This document shows positions 15,438-23,919 of a stretch of DNA of 64,000 bases, in pieces. The stretch is from the NCBI RefSeq assembly GCF_014190805.1, contig NZ_JACHVQ010000004.1, positions 1 through 64,000 on the forward strand, given 5' to 3'. Below the pieces are notes generated by a model. That model saw nothing but the letters and a program-made list of their open reading frames with translations. It did not search any database and was not told the origin of the DNA. The stretch's first letter is position 1, and the number at the start of each line of letters is the position of its first letter. The DNA is from Flexivirga oryzae. GTDB lineage: Bacteria; Actinomycetota; Actinomycetes; Actinomycetales; Dermatophilaceae. The position numbers and the translations under genes are program-made.

Positions 15438-16706
15438 ATGACAGGAACCAGCCAGGTGTCGCGCCCGACGACCGAGGAGATCGCCCGGGTACAGCGGCGC
15501 ACGTTGCGCATCGTGATGACCGGGCAGGTCTTCGGCGGTGCCGGCCTGGCCGCCGGCGCAACGGTGGGTGCGCTGATCGCCAAGGACCTCCTCGGCGGCG
15601 AAGGGCTCGCGGGGCTGCCGACCGCTTTGTCGACCCTCGGGTCGGCGTTCGCGGCATACCTCGTCGGGCGCGCGTCGCGACGCCTGGGCCGGCGGCCGGC
15701 GCTCGCCGGAGGCTTCCTGCTCGGTGGGCTGGGCGCCGCCGGAGTGGTGTTCGCGACGGCGACCCGCGCCGTGCCGCTCTTCTTCGTCGCGTTGTTCGTC
15801 TACGGTGCGGGCAGTGCCACCAACCTGCAGTCGCGGTATGCCGGCACCGACCTCGCCCGGCCGCACCAGCGCGGCCATGCGGCGAGCATCGCACTCGTCG
15901 CCACCACCGTGGGCGCGGTGGCCGGGCCGAGTCTGGTCGACCCGCTCGGCGTGGTCTCCGTATCTCTCGGTTTGCCAAGGCTTTCCGGCATGTTCGCGCT
16001 CGCAGCGGTCGCATACACGGTGGCTGGGCTGACGTTCCTCCTGCTGATGCGGCCCGATCCGCTGTTACTGTCCCGGCAGGTGCCCGACCAGACGCCGGAG
16101 CCCGGGGCGATGGGAGCGGGCACGCCGGTCACGGCCTCGGGCCGGCACCATGTCGCGCTGGGCGCGACCACGATGATCGCGACCCAGGTAGCGATGGTCG
16201 CGGTGATGACCATGACGCCGGTCGCGATGCAGTCGCACGGGCACGGTCTGGGAGCGGCCGGTGCGGTGATCGCAGCGCACATCGCCGCGATGTACCTCCT
16301 GTCGCCGATCAGTGGTGCGCTGGTCGACCGATGGGGGCGACTGCCGACCGCCATGCTGTCGGTGACGGTGCTGCTGGTGGCCGGCCTCTGTGCGGCCATG
16401 TCGTCCGGTGACTCGATGGTGCTCGTCACGATTGCGTTGATGCTGCTGGGTTTCGGGTGGAACCTCGGACTGATCGCCGGCACCGCATTGGTTGTCGACG
16501 GCACCGCGCCGGACCGGCGTCCGCAGGTGCAAGGCAGCATCGACGTGCTGGTGGCGCTCGCGGGTGCCGGTGCCGGCGCGGCTTCCGGGGTGGTGTCCGC
16601 TGCGTTCAACTACCCGACGCTCGCCATCCTGTGCGGACTGGTCGGTGCCGCGGCGGTGCCTGTTGCGGTGCGTCTGCGGCTGGCTCAGGCACCGCTGCCG
16701 AGCTGA
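15438..16706 (+). CDS. Major facilitator superfamily transporter
   Basis: A 422-residue 12-TM transporter with the MFS loop 2-3 motif (GRASRRLGRRPAL) and a second copy in the C-terminal half (GALVDRWGRLPTA). Ribosome site GAGGAGG lies 8 nt before ATG 15438. The substrate is unknown; being divergent from a GntR regulator and convergent with an M20 amidohydrolase suggests a small carboxylate or amino-acid conjugate. The 3' end overlaps the M20 gene by 22 bp on the opposite strand. Confidence 0.85.
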   Translation: MTGTSQVSRPTTEEIARVQRRTLRIVMTGQVFGGAGLAAGATVGALIAKDLLGGEGLAGLPTALSTLGSAFAAYLVGRASRRLGRRPALAGGFLLGGLGAAGVVFATATRAVPLFFVALFVYGAGSATNLQSRYAGTDLARPHQRGHAASIALVATTVGAVAGPSLVDPLGVVSVSLGLPRLSGMFALAAVAYTVAGLTFLLLMRPDPLLLSRQVPDQTPEPGAMGAGTPVTASGRHHVALGATTMIATQVAMVAVMTMTPVAMQSHGHGLGAAGAVIAAHIAAMYLLSPISGALVDRWGRLPTAMLSVTVLLVAGLCAAMSSGDSMVLVTIALMLLGFGWNLGLIAGTALVVDGTAPDRRPQVQGSIDVLVALAGAGAGAASGVVSAAFNYPTLAILCGLVGAAAVPVAVRLRLAQAPLPS

Positions 16707-17950
16707 GCGAGCGCCGCAACGACCAGCGCCTGGGTACCGACGTCCAGCGTCGGCTGGATCACCGGTGCGAAGTACGGCGAGTGGTTGACCGGAATGTCCG
16801 ACGAGACCCGCCCGGCGCGTTCGGCGGCGGCATACGTGTCGGGGTCGATGCCGCCGATTCCCCAGTAGGAGTAAGGGACTCCGAACGCGTTGGGTATGTC
16901 GCTGAAGTCCTCGCTGGCGGTCTGCAACGGCAGCTCACCGGCCGCGTCGCCGAAGAAGTCGGTGAACGCTGCGGCGGTGCGCTCGGTGACGGCCTGGTCG
17001 TTCGTCGTCACGGGGAACTCGTCGTACCGCTCGAAATCCGGCTCCTTCGGCGAGCCGGATGCCACGCACTCGGCGCGCACGATCCGTTCGATCGCCTCGA
17101 GCACCTGGCTGCGGACCTGCTCGTCATACGTGCGGACGTTGAGGTCGATCACGGCACTGTCGCCGATCACGTTGCTCTTGGTGCCGGCGTGGATGCTGCC
17201 GACGGTCAGCACGGCGGGCTGGGTCGGTGCGATCTCGCGGGACACGATCGTCTGGAGGCGGATGACGATCATCGCGGCGAGCACGACCGGGTCGATCGCC
17301 GCCTGCGGCATCGAGCCGTGCGCGCCGCGGCCGTGCACGGTCACGCGCAGACTGTCCGCGGCGGACAGCACCGGACCGACGCGGGTGCCGACGGATCCGG
17401 ACGGCATCGGCAGCACGTGCTGCCCGAGGGCCACGTCGACGGGGCCGACAAGATCCTGCAGCCCGCCCTCGACCATGCCGCGCGCTCCGTTGGCGACCTC
17501 CTCGGCCGGCTGGAAGAGGGCGATCAGCGTGCCGGACCACTGGTCCTTGCCGGCGGCGAGCAGCGCTGCCGCCGTTGCCAGACAGGCGACGTGCACGTCG
17601 TGGCCGCAGGCGTGCATCACCGGGACGGTGTTGCCGTCAGCGTCGGTCGAGGTCGCCTCGCTCGCGTAGTCCAGCCCGGTCGCCTCGCGCACCGGTAACG
17701 CGTCCATGTCCGCGCGCAGCAGCACCCGCGGTCCGTCGCCGTTGGCGAGTATGCCGACAACGCCTGTCCCGCCGACACCGGTCGTGACGTGGAATCCCGC
17801 TGTTTGCAGGCGATCTGCCACCTTGGCGGCGGTCTTGGTCTCCTGGTGGGAGAGTTCGGGGTGCTGGTGCAGGTCGCGGTAGAAGCTCTCCAGGTCGTCG
17901 CGGACCCCGTCGAGGCCGGCGAGTACTGCTGTCGCGGATCGGGCCGTCAT
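16685..17950 (-). CDS. M20-family amidohydrolase (IAA-amino acid hydrolase/HipO-like)
   Basis: A 421-residue di-metal amidohydrolase removing an acyl group from an N-acyl amino acid. Visible elements: RADMDALPV (first Asp ligand region), HACGHDVHVA, the catalytic PAEE motif (LFQPAEEVANGA), GQHVLP, and the C-terminal His ligand (VNHSPYFAP). The lid domain (about residues 190-310) carries the HGRGAHGSMP loop. Start ATG 17950 has an excellent AAGGAGGAAG site; upstream codons are not needed. Cytosolic. Likely functions with the adjacent exporter/importer and GntR. Confidence 0.9.
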   Translation of the reverse strand: MTARSATAVLAGLDGVRDDLESFYRDLHQHPELSHQETKTAAKVADRLQTAGFHVTTGVGGTGVVGILANGDGPRVLLRADMDALPVREATGLDYASEATSTDADGNTVPVMHACGHDVHVACLATAAALLAAGKDQWSGTLIALFQPAEEVANGARGMVEGGLQDLVGPVDVALGQHVLPMPSGSVGTRVGPVLSAADSLRVTVHGRGAHGSMPQAAIDPVVLAAMIVIRLQTIVSREIAPTQPAVLTVGSIHAGTKSNVIGDSAVIDLNVRTYDEQVRSQVLEAIERIVRAECVASGSPKEPDFERYDEFPVTTNDQAVTERTAAAFTDFFGDAAGELPLQTASEDFSDIPNAFGVPYSYWGIGGIDPDTYAAAERAGRVSSDIPVNHSPYFAPVIQPTLDVGTQALVVAALAQLGSGA

Positions 17951-18082
17951 ACTTCCTCCTTCGAGTCGACCCTCGCCATACTGCGACACCTTGCTGAACG
18001 TCGGCGAATCGGGGGCGAGATGAATCGCGACGCTGTCACGGGCAAGCCGCACCCCTGTCAGCGCAGAGCGCCGCCGGCCGAG

Positions 18083-18088
18083 CAGGAT
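18083..18088 (+). promoter_or_regulatory. Leaderless -10 hexamer CAGGAT for the DUF202 pair
   Basis: CAGGAT, 6 nt (ggacgc), then ATG 18095. Confidence 0.45.
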
Positions 18089-18094
18089 GGACGC

Positions 18095-18463
18095 ATGTCG
18101 ACCATGAAGCGCTGGCCCGGGTGGGTCTTTGACGAGGGTGAGGATCCCGACTACCGGTTCAGCCTGGCCAACGAGCGCACCTTCCTGGCCTGGATCCGTA
18201 CTTCGCTGGCGCTCCTCGCAGGCGGTGTGGCGCTCGACGCGATCAATCTGTCGATCCCCGACGGCGCGCAGCGGGCGCTCGCGTGCGTTCTCATCGTGCT
18301 CGGCATCGTGTGCGCCGCGGCGTCGTGGGCCCGCTGGGCAGCGGCGGAGCGCGCCATGCGCCGCGACTCGTCGCTGCCGTCTTCACGACTGTCGGCGCTC
18401 TTGGCTGGAGTCCTGATCGCCTGCGCGCTGGTCGTGCTCGTGCTCGTCCTGGTTGTCGTATGA
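18095..18463 (+). CDS. DUF202 (YidH-type) membrane protein, first of a pair
   Basis: A 122-residue small membrane protein with the DUF202 core SLANERTFLAWIRTSLALLAGG and three hydrophobic helices. The family has no firmly assigned role. It is immediately followed by, and translationally coupled to, a second DUF202 gene (ATGA at 18460), the usual tandem arrangement, which suggests a heteromeric complex. Confidence 0.85.
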   Translation: MSTMKRWPGWVFDEGEDPDYRFSLANERTFLAWIRTSLALLAGGVALDAINLSIPDGAQRALACVLIVLGIVCAAASWARWAAAERAMRRDSSLPSSRLSALLAGVLIACALVVLVLVLVVV

Positions 18464-18777
18464 CGAGCCGCCAGCAACCCGCGGGCCTGCAGAACGAGCG
18501 CACCGCGCTCGCCTGGCAACGGACCGCGCTGTCGCTGGCGGCCGGAGCGATCGCACTGACCCGCTTCGCCTATACCCGTGTCGGTGCGGCCGGGTTGATC
18601 TGCCTGCTGGCCGTGCCGTTGACCGGTGCCGTCCTCTTGCAGAGCAGGTGGCGCTACCGCCATCGCGACGGGCTGGGGGCCAGCACCCTCGCCGGCGACG
18701 GCCTGCCCGGTCTCGCGCTGGTGCTCGCCGTGCTGCTGATGTGCGCCACCGGGCTCGCGATGGTGCTGCGCTGGTGA
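18460..18777 (+). CDS. DUF202 membrane protein, second of the pair
   Basis: A 105-residue protein with the related core LQNERTALAWQRTALSLAAGA and three TM helices. ATG 18460 overlaps the stop of the first DUF202 gene. Convergent with the formaldehyde dehydrogenase gene (37-nt gap). Confidence 0.85.
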   Translation: MTSRQQPAGLQNERTALAWQRTALSLAAGAIALTRFAYTRVGAAGLICLLAVPLTGAVLLQSRWRYRHRDGLGASTLAGDGLPGLALVLAVLLMCATGLAMVLRW

Positions 18778-18814
18778 AGCTGCGCGAGCCCGGCGGCGTC
18801 CGACGGTGTGTGGA

Positions 18815-19915
18815 TCAGAGAATGACGACGGACCGCAACACGGTGCCGTCGTGCATCCGGTCGAAGGCCTGCTCGACCTGGTCGAGCGCGATCTCCTCGG
18901 TGACGAACGCGTCCAGGTCGAGCCGGCCACGCTGGTAGAGGTCGATCAGCATCGGGAAGTCGCGGCTGGGCAGGCAGTCGCCATACCAACTGGACTTCAG
19001 TGCGCCGCCACGGCCGAAGACGTCGATCAACGGCAGGTCCGGCAGTTTCAGGTCGGGTGTCGGGACACCGACCAGCACCAATGTCCCCGCGAGGTCGCGG
19101 GCGTAGAAGCCCTGCTTCCAGGTCTCGGGGCGACCGACCGCCTCGACGACGATGTCGGCGCCCTCCGCGCCGGGGTAGGTCTGCGCGCAGATGGCCTTGA
19201 TCTGCTCGACCGGGTCGGTCTGCGAGGAGTCGATGGTGTGCGTGGCACCGGCGGCCTCGGCGGCCCGGAGTTTGTGCGGGTCGATGTCGACCGCGATGAC
19301 CGGTGAGGCACCGGCCAGGGCCGCGCCCGCGACCGCTGCCACACCGACACCACCGCAGCCGATGACCGCGACCGACCGGCCACGGGTCGCGCCGCCGGTG
19401 TTGATCGCGGCACCGAGCCCGGCCATCACCCCGCAGCCCAGCAGCCCGGCGGCCGCCGGCCGCGCCGACGGATCCACCTTGGTGCACTGACCCGCGGCCA
19501 CCAGCGTCTTGTCCGCGAACGCACCGATCCCCAGTGCCGGGCTCAGTTCCGTGCCGTCGGCCAGAGTCATCTTCTGGGTCGCGTTGTGGGTCGCGAAGCA
19601 GTACTGCGGCTCACCCCGCTTACACGCCCGACACTCACCACACACCGCGCGCCAGTTGAGGATCACGAAGTCACCGGGTGCGACGTCGGTGACATCCGGG
19701 CCGACCGACTCGACGATGCCGGAGGCCTCGTGACCCAGCAGGAAGGGGAAGTCGTCGCTGATGCCGCCCTCGCGGTAGTGCAGGTCGGTATGACACACCC
19801 CGCACGCCTGCACCTTGACCAGCGCCTCGCCCGGACCCGGGTCAGGCACGTTGATCGTCTCAATGCTGACCGGCTCGCCCTTCGCTTTGGCGACAACGGC
19901 TTTCACCTGCTGCAT
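18815..19915 (-). CDS. mscR: S-(hydroxymethyl)mycothiol dehydrogenase (formaldehyde detoxification)
   Basis: A 366-residue zinc-dependent medium-chain alcohol dehydrogenase. Catalytic zinc ligands in GVCHTDLHYREGG and the GHEASGIV motif, structural-zinc cysteines in CGECRACKRGEPQYC, Rossmann motif IGCGGVG. The sequence pattern and length match mycothiol-dependent formaldehyde dehydrogenase (oxidises S-hydroxymethyl-mycothiol with NAD to S-formyl-mycothiol). Start ATG 19915 is preceded by CAGGAGAAG. It stands alone on its strand, with a GTAACGTTAC palindrome about 27 nt upstream. Being mycothiol-type, it supports an actinobacterial host. Confidence 0.9.
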   Translation of the reverse strand: MQQVKAVVAKAKGEPVSIETINVPDPGPGEALVKVQACGVCHTDLHYREGGISDDFPFLLGHEASGIVESVGPDVTDVAPGDFVILNWRAVCGECRACKRGEPQYCFATHNATQKMTLADGTELSPALGIGAFADKTLVAAGQCTKVDPSARPAAAGLLGCGVMAGLGAAINTGGATRGRSVAVIGCGGVGVAAVAGAALAGASPVIAVDIDPHKLRAAEAAGATHTIDSSQTDPVEQIKAICAQTYPGAEGADIVVEAVGRPETWKQGFYARDLAGTLVLVGVPTPDLKLPDLPLIDVFGRGGALKSSWYGDCLPSRDFPMLIDLYQRGRLDLDAFVTEEIALDQVEQAFDRMHDGTVLRSVVIL

Positions 19916-19941
19916 GGCTTCTCCTGTCGTTGCTCCTGTGT

Positions 19942-19951
19942 GTAACGTTAC
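19942..19951. promoter_or_regulatory. Palindrome GTAACGTTAC upstream of mscR
   Basis: A perfect 10-bp dyad 26 nt before the mscR start, placed as a promoter-proximal operator would be. The regulator is unknown. Confidence 0.35.
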
Positions 19952-20000
19952 CTGGCCCGGTCGTGACTGGTCCCTCATGTCCAAACCTGCCTGGCGCGCT

Positions 20001-20235
20001 CCCCGCGTTGGCCGAGTAGCCGGGGGAGCGAAGCGGAGGAGGCGTATCGAGGTCCCGCCACCCCCGCGTTGGCCGAGTAGCCGGGGGAGCGAAGCGGAGG
20101 AGGCGTATCGAGGTCCCGCCACCCCCGCGTTGGCCGAGTAGCCGGGGGAGCGAAGCGGAGGAGGCGTATCGAGGTCCCGCCACCCCCGAGGTGGCCGAGT
20201 AGCCGGGGGGAGCGAAGCGGAGGAGGCGTATCGAG
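20001..20235. repeat. 61-bp tandem repeat, four near-identical copies
   Basis: Copies begin at 20010, 20071, 20132 and 20193 with an exact 61-bp period; the unit contains GGCCGAGTAGCCGGGGGAGC and GGCGTATCGAGGTCCCGCCA. The fourth copy has a few substitutions and one inserted G. The unit is a member of an interspersed family (TCGATACG ... CTACTCG) also seen at 20308, 38300, 39313 and, in reverse orientation, inside cydDC at 52865. No open reading frame uses it here. Confidence 0.95.
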
Positions 20236-20531
20236 CCCACCTTCACCCCCGGTTGTGTTGTCGTCGATCTCGGGCCGGCTGTCGTCGGCCGGCTCCCCCC
20301 ACTTGTGGGTCGAGTAGGCCGGAGCGCTAGCGGAGGCCGTATCGAGACCACCGGTCAACAACCTCAACGCCCCAGACGGAACCTCGACGGTGAAAAACAC
20401 TGACAGGACACAAAATACAGGGTGGCGCTCAACCAGCGCGAATTGTTCTGCGGGCCACCTCGCCCTACCCTTCGATACGTCCGCTCGTACCTCGCGGACA
20501 GGACGGCGCTCAACCCGCGCAGCGGCTGCGC
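20236..20531. other. Intergenic stretch with degenerate repeat copies
   Basis: Between the tandem block and the PaaX-type gene. A diverged copy of the same repeat lies at 20308-20347 (GGTCGAGTAGGCCGGAGCG ... GTATCGAGACC) and a shorter trace near 20471-20502 (TTCGATACG...). Otherwise I see no gene, tRNA or clear terminator. Confidence 0.6.
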
Positions 20532-21386
20532 TCAGCTTGCCGTGCCGGCCCAGAACTGGGTGGCGTGTGCCAGCGCGCGGGCTCGGAGCAGTTCGACCAG
20601 GCGCTCGAACAGTGCGACGGCGTCGGGGGCGCTCCAGTCGTCGGCGAGGACTTCGCGTGGCAGACCGGGATCGCGGAAGGGGAGTTGGCGCCACGCGTCG
20701 ATGACACCGAGGTAGGTGGTGAAGGCGTCCTGCTGCTCGATCGTGGTGCGCGATGCCATGTCGTCCGCGACCGGCCCGTAGTGCCCGATGAAGTCCCGGT
20801 AGCTCTGGTCGATCCCGGCCAGGTCCCAGCTCTCGTAGAGCAGGGTCGTCAGGTCCTGGGTGCCCACGTAGTTGCCGACGAAGACCGCTGCGTACTTGTC
20901 GAGTCCGAGGCTCGCGATGGCCTCCTCGGCCGCACCCTGCATCCGGGCCGGCGCCAGCCACATCGCGGTGCCGACGTTACCGAAACCCATGTGGCTGAGA
21001 TGGGTTCGCAGCTTGTAGCGCCTGCTGCGGTCCGACTCCGGCACGCTGAAGTTCACGATGCACCAGCCATCCGCGAGATCTGCGGGCCGGCGAGCGTGCC
21101 AGATGACCTCGTCACCCTGGGCGAGCACGGCCTGTGCGTGCTCGGTCAGGGCGTAACCCCGTGCGCCGTCCCGGGCCTGCGCCTCGAGCCAGCCGCGCTG
21201 CTTGAGGCGGAAGACTGCGGTCCGCACACTCGGTGCATCCACGCCGAGCTGACCCATGAGTTCTACCGTTCCGGCGATCGGCATCCAGCCGCCCATCCGC
21301 CGCACCACCGACCCGAGGAAGGTCACGACCAGGGTTCGGGTGCGACGGGTGCGTTGCGTCGCGTTGGGGTCAGCTGCGGCAGTCAT
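20532..21386 (-). CDS. PaaX-family transcriptional repressor
   Basis: A 284-residue regulator: N-terminal winged helix (VRTAVFRLKQRGWLEAQARDG, about residues 25-80), then the PaaX effector domain with WCIVNFSVPESDR and the C-terminal helical domain. PaaX proteins classically respond to phenylacetyl-CoA, so an aryl-CoA effector is likely. It lies 163 bp downstream of the aryl-CoA monooxygenase operon on the same strand, making anthraniloyl-CoA a plausible inducer (inference). Start chosen at ATG 21386, 9 nt after GGAGA; ATG 21395 would leave the site too close. Confidence 0.85.
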   Translation of the reverse strand: MTAAADPNATQRTRRTRTLVVTFLGSVVRRMGGWMPIAGTVELMGQLGVDAPSVRTAVFRLKQRGWLEAQARDGARGYALTEHAQAVLAQGDEVIWHARRPADLADGWCIVNFSVPESDRSRRYKLRTHLSHMGFGNVGTAMWLAPARMQGAAEEAIASLGLDKYAAVFVGNYVGTQDLTTLLYESWDLAGIDQSYRDFIGHYGPVADDMASRTTIEQQDAFTTYLGVIDAWRQLPFRDPGLPREVLADDWSAPDAVALFERLVELLRARALAHATQFWAGTAS

Positions 21387-21549
21387 CGTGATCATTCTCC
21401 ACGTCCGCAGGATGCACCCGTGGCAGCGCCTACTGCGCGCAGCCACTCCGTGGGCCACGGTATGGCGCGTGCCACGCCCTTCTCGTGGAGGCCGTCCACG
21501 ACATACCGTTGGATCCGCGTCCGGTGCACACCGCGGGCCCGCCGGGCCG

Positions 21550-23919
21550 TCATACCCGCACCGGCTCCGGCTTCCACCGCACGTGCACGTCCTCGGTCTC
21601 GCCCTCGCGCAGCAACTGCAGGCGCGGCGGGATCTTGTCGGTGCGTGAGGTGGGCGGTCGGCGCTTGCCTGCGGCGAACTGGTCGGGCCAGGGCGCGGCC
21701 GGTCCGGCGTACTCCTGCTCAGCGGCCGCGTGCAGGGTCCACTGCGGGTCGTACAGGTGCGGTCGGGCCATCGCGCACAGGTCGGCGCGCCCGGCGAGCA
21801 GGATCGAGTTCACATCGTCGTAGCTCGAGATCGCACCGACCGCAATGACTTTCGTGTCGGTGCCACCGGTCACCAGGTGACGGATCTTGTCCGCGAACGG
21901 TGTCTGGTAGGACCGCCCGAACGCCGGCTTCTCATCCTTGCTGATCTGTCCGGACGAGACGTCGATGGCGGCGGCGCCGTGGCGGGCGAAGGCGGCCGCG
22001 ATCTGGACCGCGTCGTCCTCGGTGTTGCCGTCCGGCAGCCAGTCCGTCGCCGAGATGCGCACCGTCACCGGGATGCCCGCCGGCACCGCGGCACGGACGG
22101 CGTCGAATACCTCCAGCGGGTAACGCAACCGGTTCTCCATCGAGCCGCCGAGTTCATCGGTGCGCTGGTTGGAGATGGGGGACAGGAACGAACTGAGCAG
22201 GTACCCGTGCGCGGCGTGCACCTCGATCAGGTCGAACCCCGCATCGACCGCGCGCGTTGCGGCGGCGACGAAATCGTCTCGGATCTGGTCGAGTTCGGCT
22301 CGGGTGACCTCGCGCGGGACGTGGCAGTCGGTCCCGTAGGGCAGTGCCGAGGGCGCGACGACCTCCCAGTTGCCGTCGTCCAGGGGTTCGTCGATGCCTT
22401 CCCACATCAGCTTCGTCGAGCCCTTGCGGCCCGAGTGGCCGATCTGGGCGCCGATCTTCGCGGTGGACCGATCGTGCACGAAGTCGGTGACCCGTGCCCA
22501 GGCGTCACGCTGCTCATCTGTCCACAGCCCGGTGCAACCAGGGGTGATCCGGCCCTCGGGCGAGGTGCAGATCATCTCGGTCATGACCAGGCCGGCGCCG
22601 CCGAGCGCCTTGGACCCCAGGTGCACCAGGTGGAAGTCGTTCGGTAGCCCGTCGGTCGCGGAGTACATGTCCATCGAGGACACGATCACCCGGTTGCGCA
22701 ACCGCAGGTCGCCGATCGAGACCGGCTGGAACATCGCCGGTGCGACCTCCGAAGACCCCTGGTGCCGCGCGAATTCCGCCTCCATCCGGTCGGCGAAGTC
22801 GTGATCGCGTTCCTTGAGGTTGTCGAAGGTGATCCGCCGGGAACGGGTCAGCAGGTTGAACACGAACTGCGCCGGCTCCTGGTCGGCGTACATGCCGATG
22901 TTCTCGAACCACTCCAGCGACGCCTGCGCCGCGCGCTGGGTGGACTCCACGACCGGCTTGCGTTCTTCCTGGTATGCCGCCAACGCCTCGTCGATGTCGG
23001 CGTGCTCGTGCAGGCACGCGGTCAGCGCCAGCGCGTCCTCCATGGCGAGCTTGGTGCCCGACCCGATCGAGAAGTGGGCCGTGTGCGCGGCGTCGCCGAG
23101 GAGCACCACATTGCCGTCGCGCCACGAATCGTTACGGACGGTGGTGAAATTCAGCCACTTGGAGTTGTTCGTCAGGATCTGGTGGCCCTGCAGCTCGGCG
23201 GCGAAGATCTCACCGATCCGGGCCACCGCATAGTCGTCGGAGACCCCGGGCGGGAAGACGTCGTGCTCGGTGCGGTCGAAGCCGGCGGCGCGCCATACAT
23301 CCTCGTGCATCTCGACGATGAAGGTCGATCCCGAGTCGGAGAAGGGGTAACCGTGGATCTGCATGGTGCCCCACTGCGTCTGCTTGACGAAGAACTGGAA
23401 CGCCTCGAAGACCAGGTCCGTCCCGAACCAGATGTACTTGTTGTGCCGCTGGTCCAGGTTGGGCTTGAAGACATCGGCGTACTTGGTCCGCACCGCCGAG
23501 TTGAGCCCGTCGGCCGCCACGACCAGATCGTAGTCACGACGCAACTCGTCCACGTCCGGTGCCGGGGTGCGGTAGTGCACGGTGACCCCGAGGTCGGCGA
23601 CCCGACGCTGCAGGATCTGCAACAGCTCCTTGCGGGCCATGGCGGCGAAACCCTGTCCGCCAACGGTGAATTCGTGACCGTCGAAGTCGACGTCGATATC
23701 GGTCCACCGTGCGAACCGCTCCTCCATCGTGGCGTGCACGACCGGGTCGGCTCCCTCGATGCTGCCGAGGGTCTCGTCGGAGAAGACCACGCCGAAACCG
23801 AACGTGTCATCGGGGGCGTTGCGCTCCCAGACCGTGATGTCGTGCCCGGTGTCAAGGTCCTTCATCAGGGTGGCGAGGTAGAGCCCGCCCGGGCCGCCAC
23901 CGACGATCGCGATCCTCAT
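21550..23919 (-). CDS. Bifunctional aryl-CoA monooxygenase/OYE reductase (anthraniloyl- or salicylyl-CoA 5-hydroxylase type)
   Basis: A 789-residue fusion. Residues 1 to about 390 are a class A FAD monooxygenase (GGGPGG at 7-12, VVLLGDAAHTAHFSIGSG). Residues about 405-760 are an Old Yellow Enzyme-type FMN reductase (NRVIVSSMDMYSA, EVHAAHGYLLSSFLSP, NRLRYPLEVFDAVR). This architecture is known for 2-aminobenzoyl-CoA monooxygenase/reductase of Azoarcus, which hydroxylates and dearomatises anthraniloyl-CoA, and for salicylyl-CoA 5-hydroxylases. The ligase directly upstream plus kynureninase and tryptophan dioxygenase nearby favour anthraniloyl-CoA. ATG 23919 overlaps the ligase stop. Confidence 0.88.
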   Translation of the reverse strand: MRIAIVGGGPGGLYLATLMKDLDTGHDITVWERNAPDDTFGFGVVFSDETLGSIEGADPVVHATMEERFARWTDIDVDFDGHEFTVGGQGFAAMARKELLQILQRRVADLGVTVHYRTPAPDVDELRRDYDLVVAADGLNSAVRTKYADVFKPNLDQRHNKYIWFGTDLVFEAFQFFVKQTQWGTMQIHGYPFSDSGSTFIVEMHEDVWRAAGFDRTEHDVFPPGVSDDYAVARIGEIFAAELQGHQILTNNSKWLNFTTVRNDSWRDGNVVLLGDAAHTAHFSIGSGTKLAMEDALALTACLHEHADIDEALAAYQEERKPVVESTQRAAQASLEWFENIGMYADQEPAQFVFNLLTRSRRITFDNLKERDHDFADRMEAEFARHQGSSEVAPAMFQPVSIGDLRLRNRVIVSSMDMYSATDGLPNDFHLVHLGSKALGGAGLVMTEMICTSPEGRITPGCTGLWTDEQRDAWARVTDFVHDRSTAKIGAQIGHSGRKGSTKLMWEGIDEPLDDGNWEVVAPSALPYGTDCHVPREVTRAELDQIRDDFVAAATRAVDAGFDLIEVHAAHGYLLSSFLSPISNQRTDELGGSMENRLRYPLEVFDAVRAAVPAGIPVTVRISATDWLPDGNTEDDAVQIAAAFARHGAAAIDVSSGQISKDEKPAFGRSYQTPFADKIRHLVTGGTDTKVIAVGAISSYDDVNSILLAGRADLCAMARPHLYDPQWTLHAAAEQEYAGPAAPWPDQFAAGKRRPPTSRTDKIPPRLQLLREGETEDVHVRWKPEPVRV

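Noticed and set aside
20001..20235. CRISPR array
   Set aside because: The period is 61 bp but the units are identical across their whole length; there are no unique spacers and no cas genes nearby.
21550..23919. Calling the fusion a salicylyl-CoA hydroxylase
   Set aside because: The architecture fits both salicylyl-CoA and anthraniloyl-CoA enzymes. Kynureninase and TDO nearby favour anthraniloyl-CoA, so the name was left open.
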